DNA of 64,000 nucleotides from Pachyseris speciosa (Eukaryota; Cnidaria; Anthozoa; Scleractinia; Pachyseridae), in contig JAEMWC010001480.1 of NCBI GenBank assembly GCA_016490735.1, forward strand, positions 87,298-151,297, read 5' to 3'. The notes beneath the pieces are model-generated. The model ran no database searches, was not told where the DNA came from, and saw nothing but the letters and a program-made list of their open reading frames with translations. Shown one piece after another: positions 57,241 to 64,000 of this stretch. Position numbers and translations under genes: made by a program. How positions within the stretch are numbered: the first letter of the stretch is position 1; each line of letters begins with the position of its first letter.

Positions 57241-57600
57241 ACAAAATACCTGAGTGGAGTACGATCGTCTGGCTGAGTGTAGTCCTGACAAGGGGTGCAT
57301 ATGGTGACATTGATTCACGTTTCGATAATCTAAGCGAAAATCATCCTCTGAGAGTGAAATGATTTTTGTAACGACTTGATTGGTCAAGTCGTGATGTTAC
57401 CGGTCATCAGTTAGTTAAGCAATGTTGTTGTTCGCTTTGAAGACTTTAAACAGTGATTGGTGCGTTACGATCCGTCTTTTGTTAGTGAAATTAATGGTTC
57501 TAGAACAGGACTATACTCACCCGGACGATCATACTTGATTTAGTGATGATATGACGCCTGGGTTCAAACCATTCATGAACGATGTCTTTCTTTACTACAG

Positions 57601-57672
57601 TGACCTGTCCAGCAATGACATCCGAAATGTCTCCAAGAGAACCTTCAGGGATATTACGTCGCTGCGATTTTT
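57601..57672 (+). CDS. LRR-GPCR exon 19 (LRR)
   Basis: 72 bp between TTTACTACAG and GTAAGT. It encodes DLSSNDIRNVSKRTF and RDITSLRFL, with Val and Ser in place of L-P. Confidence 0.92.
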
Positions 57673-58034
57673 GTAAGTACATATAAAAGGACCGTACCAA
57701 TCCAAGACACCTATAGACAATATTGAATAGTTAAATCTATACGGCCATATCAATTGCTTTGCGTGAGCATTCAAAATTAACATTAGCAATAGAACTATGA
57801 AGTCTTGTCTTGCAAACGTCATTATTAACTTGTTGAAAGATAATTTAAAAAAATCATATATTGGAAACATTTATTGCTTGCAAATCACTTTTAGAGAGAT
57901 TATTAATGAAAATTAGACACATTACAAAGCTTTTGTTCTTATCACAAGGCCTTCGTCAGCAGAAATGAATACATTCACGGCTTTGCGGCTAATTGGTCAC
58001 GTGACCCTTTTCATTAAGTGACGGGATATGAATT

Positions 58035-58400
58035 AAGAAGTTGAATGCCTCAATAAACACCTATGCAGCATCAACCAGGACGTACAGATTAACAGGGAAG
58101 TGGAAGATAAAGGAGCCTTGGATTTCCTGGATAAGCGCATCCATGAAAAGATGACCGGAGCATCAAGACCACTCTCCACAGGACACCCACTCACACCTAC
58201 TAGTATCTGAACATCCACTCCAATCATCGCATAAAGCACAAGAGGCCTGTTATGCAGACATTACTGAATAGAGCAAGCTCATGGTTACTGAAAAAGAAGA
58301 CAAACAATGGGAACGCAAACACCTCGGACCCTCAGAGTCAATGGCTACGAGAAGTGGGACTTTCAGACTCCCTGGGAATTTAGTCGCGAAACATCTTCAT
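58035..58400 (+). pseudogene. Penelope-like RT C-terminal fragment, degenerate
   Basis: The + strand reads across frames as NREVEDKGALDFLDKRIHEK, then a region resembling the V-Y-R-K-P-T-H segment, then HSNHRIKHKRPVMQTLLNRA. In Penelope-like and related RTs this corresponds to F-L-D-V-L, then H-S-N-H-P-x-x-H-K-R. Stops and frameshifts occur throughout. It is opposite in orientation to the copy at 8.25-10.1 kb and carries a different domain portion. Confidence 0.6.
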
Positions 58401-58645
58401 TACGAACCGTTACAGTAAGATCAAAAGCTTTAGAAAGTGTTTACGTTTGATTTGTAGTCTCTGTACAAGTGATTTGCCACAAAGTAATTCTAATATAAAG
58501 GCAAAGAAGAACTTTCAATTCAAGAAAGGTAAATAAAAAAGAGTAAAATCCGTTAACAGGTTGCTCTTTGGACTAAGAATGGCATCTGCTTGCCGAACTG
58601 AAATGTTGCCTGCTCTAACTTGACTTCTTTTCTTTCAAATTACAG

Positions 58646-58717
58646 GTATATGCACTTCAACTTGATGTATGACCTCCCTGAGGGTTTCTTCTCTGAGATG
58701 AAACATATAACACGGAT
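58646..58717 (+). CDS. LRR-GPCR exon 20 (last LRR)
   Basis: 72 bp between AATTACAG and GTAAGA. It encodes YMHFNLMYDLPEGFF and SEMKHITRI; the final Ile is the split codon AT+A completed by the 7TM exon. It is the last repeat before the Cys-rich hinge. Confidence 0.9.
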
Positions 58718-58794
58718 GTAAGATGACATTTTCATTCTTAAAACTATTAACTTTAACGATTGTCTTGATTGTAATATCGTATCTAAGTGTTGTG

Positions 58795-58990
58795 AGACGG
58801 GGCCTACGGTTTATCGTCCTTATCCGAGAGGTCTGAGAGAAAGTGTAACCATTTGTAGATCTAATCACAAAGGTAGCACTTTCTCCTCAATTAATTAAAG
58901 ACCCTGAGTGTTGGTCCGGCCGGGATTTCAGCCCGTGACTTCCCGCACGATAGTCCGGTGCTCTACAAACTGAGCTAACCGATCGGTGAA
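58795..58990 (-). ncRNA. tRNA-derived SINE (minus strand)
   Basis: The minus-strand head CGGTTAGCTCAGTTTGTAG and GAGCACCGGACTATCGTGC is tRNA-like. It is followed by GGGCTGAAATCCCGGCCGG, ACCAACACTCAGGGTC and a body with AAAGTGCTACCTTTGTG and CTCTCGGATAAGGACG. Very similar SINEs are, to my knowledge, common in coral genomes. It is not a functional tRNA gene because the B box is altered. Confidence 0.75.
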
Positions 58991-59211
58991 TTCGCACTGA
59001 TTCCGTGAAATTCACCCCTCTTGTCCCAGGGAGGAAGAGTCTGGCAAATTCGTCCTGCAACTACTCTCCATTCAGATATCAGCTCTTCTGTTTCATATTC
59101 GTCAGCAACTCAGTCCGTTGATTTTTTTGTATAACATGGCTTATAGAGGAACAACCCCAACTCCACTCCATCCTCTGTAATGTTCACGTGAAAATGCTCC
59201 GAACTTTGGAT

Positions 59212-59642
59212 GTTAAAGTACACCTAGCCCCCGAAAATATTTTTTTCGTTAACTTAATCTTTGCACCTGTTCGAAATGCACAGCGCGTTTTTGCGCCTTT
59301 TAAAACCAAGTCTTGACTTTTTTATAGGTTGTAAAGGTTACGAAATCTAGTCTTCATCTGTCCCAAGATCGAGTTAGTAAGGGACATGGGTGTAGTTCTG
59401 GTTTGACGTCACAAACTGCTTTGCATGCATGTTTACATAGACTTATCGCGATGCAAATTAGTTTGAGGCGCCAAACCTGGAATACTTCCACGCCCCTTAC
59501 TAGCTCGGTCGTGGGACAGATGATGGCTAGATTTCATAACTTTTGCAGTCTACAAAAAGTTGGATTTGGTTTAAAAACGCGCAATGCAGTGCGAACAGAT
59601 TTATTTCAGGAAAAATATATTTTGGGGTTAGGTGCACTTTAA
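59212..59642. mobile_element. 431-bp MITE, sister copy of 37295-37725
   Basis: TTAAAGTACACCTAGCCCCC is mirrored by GGGGTTAGGTGCACTTTAA. It has the same total length as the nested copy at 37.3 kb and shares inner strings such as GCATGTTTACA. Non-coding. Confidence 0.85.
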
Positions 59643-59904
59643 GTGTAAAGGACAACTGGGGAAACCATAAAATAACGATAAATGCTATTTTACGTTGACA
59701 TACTCTGGATACGTACCCCTATTATTATTCAGCACACCGTGACAATGTCTAAATATGGTCATAGCGCGCTCAATATTCGTCATGCTTACTCAACAGATAT
59801 CAGTCATTTACTGTGTCGCGGACAAAAAAAATGGCAGCTTTTCGGGGTTTTTTGCTATATGAACGCAGAAAATTGTACTTTGTCATCAAAGTGCTGAATA
59901 ATAA

Positions 59905-59995
59905 GAGAATTATCCTGCTCCATCTTGCGGAATATAGCCTGGTTTTAGCCAACTTGCACTAAACCGGGAATATTCCGCACAATTTCGCAGGATAA
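59905..59995. repeat. Foldback MITE (GATTATCCTGCGAAAT type)
   Basis: AATTATCCTGCTCCATCTTG with GCGGAATAT faces ATATTCCGC and CGCAGGATAATC. Related ends occur at 29.87 and 30.79 kb. Confidence 0.65.
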
Positions 59996-60525
59996 TCTTT
60001 AAATATCTGCAGCTTGCAAACATGCAAACATTTTTTTTTTAATAAAAAAATTGGATTTGGTGGTCTGTGTGCAACTTTCGCTTTGGAAAAGGGTGTTTTT
60101 GATTAAAAACGCTGTTCATGGAACACAGCAAGTTAAGTCGTTGTCAATTTCAGCTACGATGGAAGTCGCCAGCAGCATCCCGCGCTCTCACGGACATTTG
60201 AGATATTACAATTTTGGCGTTTCACAAAATTATTAAACTTTCTCACTATATATATTCACGAAAGACACTGGATGAGTCCTATGATGACTTGATTCTCTTT
60301 GAATTAAGTATTGTCTCATTTGTCATTAGAGAAGTTGATATTTTTGAATGAGCTTACATCCCATGAGATTCAACCGAGTAATAATTTTATAGGTGTTGTT
60401 TTTCAGCTTCATATTTGTAGAACGTTTCATCAACCTGTTGTTATTACATTTCCTTGTAGCAAAGACTTCATATTTTATTGTATTGTGTAACTGTACTATT
60501 AAAAATGTTTTTTTTTTCGGTCTAG
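59996..60525. other. Intron before the 7TM exon, nothing recognised
   Basis: AT-rich, ending in a T-run and GGTCTAG acceptor. No repeat or exon seen. Confidence 0.5.
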
Positions 60526-61534
60526 AACTCTTGATTCCAACATCATGTGCTGCCACGCGGAATTCAAGCAAGACGCAGGCTGTGACTATGTCATCAACGA
60601 CAACTTCGCTAACTGTGACAGTATGTTTCGTAATCCTGAACCAAAGAGAAGTATCTGGGTTATTGGAATTCTATCTGTGATTGGTGCTGTCCTTGTTCTT
60701 GTCTGGCGAACGTACGTTAAGGAAAAGAACGTTGCACAGTCTATTATGCTGATGCACGTGGCAGTGGCCGACGGACTGATGGGTGTATATTTGCTGGTTG
60801 TTGGTATAATGGATGCCGTATGGTCTGGTGTCTACTATTTGCATGATTTCTATTGGCGAACTGGACTTCCATGCCAAATAGTAGGAGGCACTGCTGTGTT
60901 GTCCAGTGAGGTCTCGATAATGATTCTGTCTCTGCTTTGCCTCGACAGAGTGAAACACATTGTGTATCCGAAGCGATTTAAGTTGCTAAACCGAAAGAAA
61001 ACCCATGCGTTTTGCTTTGTGATCTGGGTGGTTGGGTTTTTCATTGCTTTCCTTCCAACCTTTGGCATCCGATATTTCTATGATCCAGAGTCAGGCATTT
61101 ACTTCTATGGGAAATCTGTGGTGTGCTTGCCTATTCAGCTTACCCCTGAATTCATATCGGGTTGGGAATATTCATCTGCCATATTTGTTGGTCTGAACCT
61201 GGTTTTTGTGGTGTTTATTATCGTTGCATATGCAATGATATTCGGTAAGACCTACCTGTCTAAACGCCGCCTACGCCTTCAAGGGACAAGAAGGGAGAGG
61301 AAAGCCAGGAGCCAGACAGCTGATGCAAAGAGGGAGACATCACTGGCCAAACGTCTTGCGGCCATTGTCCTGACTGACGTAGTCTGCTGGGCCCCAATTA
61401 TAGGATGTGGAATGGGATCAGCGGTGGATAAAGCTTTTGATCCACCAGGTGATATTGCTGTTTGGATGGCTGTTTTCGTTCTGCCAATCAACTCAGTGAT
61501 AAATCCATTCCTCTACACCTTCTCAACTACAAAG
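60526..61534 (+). CDS. LRR-GPCR exon 21: hinge and seven-transmembrane domain
   Basis: Acceptor TCGGTCTAG, donor GTACAT; 1009 bp (1 + 336 codons), entering with the base that completes Ile and leaving in phase 0. The hinge reads LDSNIMCCHAEF with further Cys in GCDY and NCDSMF. Helix 1 starts at SIWVIGILSVIGAVLVLVW. Helix 2 has HVAVADGLMGVYLL. The TM3 cysteine is in GLPCQ and the helix-3 end reads LCLDRVKHIVYP, in place of E/D-R-Y/W. The extracellular-loop-2 Cys is in SVVCLPI. Helix 6 has VLTDVVCWAPI, typical of LGRs, and helix 7 has LPINSVINPFLYTF with N-P-x-x-Y. All helices in one exon is usual for this family. The frame continues past 61534 to a stop at 61732, but that tail looks intronic. 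Confidence 0.95.
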
Positions 61535-61923
61535 GTACATAGCAACTTTTCTAGAAAACCATCTTCACTTTATTTTCAATATAAAATGAATGTATCTTAC
61601 GGAAATTTCAAGGTCCTTTATCTCGTTAAGCCATATACAACTAAAAATTCCATTAACAGTAGGGGAATTTTTCAACCAGATCTCAGACATACTTACTTTG
61701 TCAATTTGGATGATCGTCTTTCGAGAAACTAAACTAAAGTTGTGGAGAATACCACAAGATATTCTACTTACATTGAAGTTTATAATAACGATGTTTATTT
61801 CATATTAAAGGTGCCACAAAATGGTCTAAAGCATGGCAGTATAGAAAAATATTCCCCATAATTAAGATTGCGGCATGCTCCAATATGGAAAGGCTTTTAA
61901 TAAGAACTTGATTTCTTCCCTAG

Positions 61924-62005
61924 GCGCAAGAAATCTTGAGAAAGAAATTGCTAAGGATTTGGAATTACATCCGAGGAATTCCCACCTGTTGCGAAGATGA
62001 CGAAG
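61924..62005 (+). CDS. LRR-GPCR exon 22: start of the cytoplasmic tail
   Basis: Acceptor TTCCCTAG, then GCGCAAGAAATC. It joins in phase 0 to TFSTTK of the 7TM exon and continues AQEILRKKLLRIWNYIRG and IPTCCEDDE. The basic amphipathic start fits helix 8, and C-C is a possible palmitoylation site. GTACAT at 62006 matches the donor of the previous exon and would give an 82-bp exon. If it is not used, the frame reads on to TGA at 62089-62091. Confidence 0.75.
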
Positions 62006-63108
62006 GTACATTCGCTTTTGCACATATTACATGTTCTAAAATATTTAAGATAGTACGCGCCACTTATTGGTTAATAGGTGTGTTTAGATGAGAGTATGTA
62101 AACACGGTTGTGACGTCACGCTATTTGTGTTTCCCGGTAGAATCTGAAAACATTTCAAAGCTTTCGCAAAACTCGTACAGCAAATTCAAGTACAAATATT
62201 AAGGAAATGGAGAAAGAATTGCCAAATTTCGATTTGGGGCTTAGCTTTCTCTTTCCCCGTCAGCCCGAGGAAAGAAAGCAAAAGAAAACCCACAGCGCTT
62301 TGCCTGCCTCGATGATCGTGAGCTAGACGACCTAAAGCGAAGCTAAGCGGACAAAATATGCAACAATACAGGCAGTAAACGTTTTCAAAAGTAATTTTTA
62401 CATTAAGTACTACATACTACAATAAAATTCTTTACAAGACATTCTTTATTTAAAAAAATGTACACGAAAACGCACACCAAACTATTATGGATGTAAATGT
62501 CAAACTTTGCGCGGCCGATCGGTTGCCGTGTTTTGGCTGTCAAATTAGCGTAAAATGTATTTTATCTGAGACCTTTTCAGCTTAAAAATATACTTCAACC
62601 TGGATCCGCTGCTTGGGCTATGATTCCTATCCAGCAAAACTTCACAAGGCCCGATGAGCGATTCAACTTCTCAACCTTGATATCGGGCTGCCACATCCGG
62701 CAAGTTCGAGACATTTTCAGAAGCGGTCAAGCACAGAGACATTCATTTCCAGCTTAAATATACTTCTCATCTTGAAGTTCTTTCCTTACCGATTCGTATA
62801 TTTTGAACATTTCTTCCGGTTTCTCACCGAACGTTCGATATTTTTCTGCAGGATTTCGGAGGAATCAAGGCTGAAATCGCTTTGATCAACATGGCCCTCG
62901 AATGTGGCTTGCCAAAACTTTCAACTTGATTTTGACTTTTATAGCGCGAATTCTGACTGGTTCATGTGTTATCAGTTGCGCGTTATGATTGGCTAGTAGG
63001 AAATCCGATTTTTCAGAGCGTGTATTGAGAAAATATATTCAATCAAGAAGTAAATAAACAAATGCTCTCTTCATTTGTCGAATTGTTTATTTAGAAATAT
63101 TTTATAAA
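62006..63108. other. 3' flank or intron, no gene recognised
   Basis: Near 62080-62105 the words TGTTTAGATGAGAGTATGTAAACACGG resemble the ends of the foldback element at 63109-63295. No further receptor exon was identified. Confidence 0.4.
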
Positions 63109-63295
63109 AGCAATAGAGGACTTTTTTCCGTGTTTACATAGCCTCATCTAAACACTCGGGGGGTTGAAAGAGTTCTCGAAAGTTATGCAAACCCTCGACT
63201 GTGTCTCGAGTTTGCATAACTGTCTCGAATTCTCCCAACCCCCCTCGTGTTTAGATGATGATGCTATGTAAGCGCGAAAAATGTCCTCTATTGCT
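63109..63295. mobile_element. 187-bp palindromic MITE (AGCAATAGAGGAC ends)
   Basis: AGCAATAGAGGAC, CGTGTTTACATAGC and CATCTAAACACTCGGGGGGT are mirrored by ACCCCCCTCGTGTTTAGATG, GCTATGTAAGCGCG and GTCCTCTATTGCT. The centre pairs as TTATGCAAACCCTCGA with TCGAGTTTGCATAA. Confidence 0.85.
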
Positions 63296-63574
63296 TAATA
63301 TTATTCAACAGATTGTGACAATCTTCGTCGTGCGTACTCAACAGAAGGGGTATCGAATGGTCTCTGCGAGCATTTGCGAGCACGCGAGCACTGCGTTTTA
63401 TTTTGCAAGCACGAGCAGTGATCAAATTTTGTCTTGCGAGCAGCGAGGGCATTAGAAAATTGCAACTGGCGAGCAGCAAGCACTTCGTAAATTGTCCTCT
63501 AGGTTCTGCCGGCAGCAGGCTAACTTAGCTGAATATTTAACTTCTTGTGCTACAATTTACTTGACCATGGCGGT

Positions 63575-63769
63575 GAATTAATTGATAGGGAAATTAATTT
63601 TCCGATGTTTAAGCAATATACCACAAGTTTCTATGGTTTATAGGCTGATAAACTACTTGGATGTTGGAAGAACACTCGAAGAATTCGTAAATCACTCGCC
63701 TGAGGCTCGTGATTCAAGAATTCTTCAACTGTTCTTCATCGGAAAGTTAATTTCCCTATCAATTAATTC
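63575..63769. mobile_element. 195-bp palindromic MITE (GAATTAATTGATAGGGAAAT ends)
   Basis: GAATTAATTGATAGGGAAAT and TTTCCGATG are mirrored by CATCGGAAA and TTTCCCTATCAATTAATTC. The centre holds GAAGAACACTCGAAGAATTC and AAGAATTCTTC. The 94-codon + strand ORF is a by-product. Confidence 0.85.
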
Positions 63770-64000
63770 AATTCTTAATTCCATTATTTATTCACACTAT
63801 AAAGGGCATTTAAATACGATTTCAAAGCCAAGGAATGACAATAATAAAGCATTAAGAAGTGATTAGCCGTTAAGGAATAATTTCATATGTGAGCGGTGGC
63901 CAAAGTAGCGAAAGCTTTCTGGTTGGACACCGCCATGTTCAAGTAAAATCTTTTATGTAATAATTCAAAAGACGCGTGAAATTTTCCATGAGTTTACTGG
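63770..64000. other. Window end, nothing recognised
   Basis: No exon or repeat that I can name. Confidence 0.4.

Larger units (their letters stand above)
7492..62005 (+). other. LRR-containing GPCR gene (LGR/relaxin-receptor or GRL101-like), 22 visible exons
   Basis: This entry spans the whole visible gene. Twenty LRR exons are followed by a 7TM exon and a tail exon, all bounded by AG acceptors and GT donors and all joining in one frame. The predicted visible product is about 850 residues: an extracellular LRR solenoid with many N-x-S/T sequons, a Cys-rich hinge, a rhodopsin-like 7TM domain and a short tail. In this family the LRR domain binds hormone or protein ligands and the 7TM domain signals through G proteins at the plasma membrane. 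No signal peptide or LDLa exon was found upstream, so the 5' end is missing here. Introns of 21.9 and 14.1 kb are filled with mobile elements. A split into two neighbouring genes at the 14-kb intron is possible but unlikely, because the phase is kept and only one 7TM exon exists. Confidence 0.85.

Noticed and set aside
60671..60958. 95-codon minus-strand ORF and other antisense ORFs over the 7TM exon
   Set aside because: Shadows of the strongly coding + strand frame; no independent motif.
61535..61732. Uninterrupted reading past the 7TM exon to a stop at 61732
   Set aside because: The sequence after TFSTTK becomes AT-rich and loses helix-8 character, a GTACAT donor lies exactly at the end of the family-like region, and a matching acceptor and tail exon follow at 61924.

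Overview
This window looks like nuclear DNA from an animal, most probably an anthozoan cnidarian such as a stony coral. The evidence is short coding exons with GT-AG introns, AT-rich non-coding sequence packed with foldback elements, tRNA-derived SINEs, Penelope-like and L1/Tx1-like retroelement fragments, and a Crypton-type tyrosine recombinase gene. The species call is an inference from repeat types. Nothing bacterial, phage or CRISPR-like is present.

The main gene runs on the + strand across almost the whole window (first visible exon at 7492, last at 61924). It encodes a leucine-rich-repeat G-protein-coupled receptor of the LGR / relaxin-receptor / GRL101 type. Twenty small exons, mostly exactly 72 bp and all split 1+3n+2, each encode one LRR. 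A 1009-bp exon (60526-61534) carries the Cys-rich hinge and all seven membrane helices, and an 82-bp exon starts the cytoplasmic tail. The 5' end (signal peptide, any LDLa module) was not found and probably lies upstream. The 3' end is unresolved. The visible exons join in one frame and would give about 850 residues.

Layout. 1-7491: 5' flank or intron with foldback elements and minisatellites. 7492-7792: two LRR exons. 7793-29686: a 21.9-kb intron holding a Penelope-like RT fossil (-), a 1.9-kb pogo/Tc1-like element inserted in an older inverted repeat, two L1/Tx1-like tails (+), a two-exon Crypton-type recombinase gene (-), and remnants of an exonuclease gene and a Mutator-like transposase-like gene (both -). 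29602-31700: a tandem triplication of about 0.92 kb, each unit carrying one almost identical LRR exon. 31767-33744: five more exons, one an atypical 99-bp exon. 33745-47846: a 14-kb intron almost filled by a 12,976-bp element with CACTA hallmarks, which itself contains a Mutator-like foldback element that contains a 431-bp MITE. 47847-58717: ten LRR exons. 60526-62005: 7TM exon and tail. 62006-64000: foldback elements, no gene recognised.

Because every LRR exon has the same phase at both ends, exons can be duplicated or skipped without breaking the frame, and the recent triplication is a direct example. The transposons sit only in introns. Several insertion events can be reconstructed from target-site duplications or from empty-site copies inside the window.
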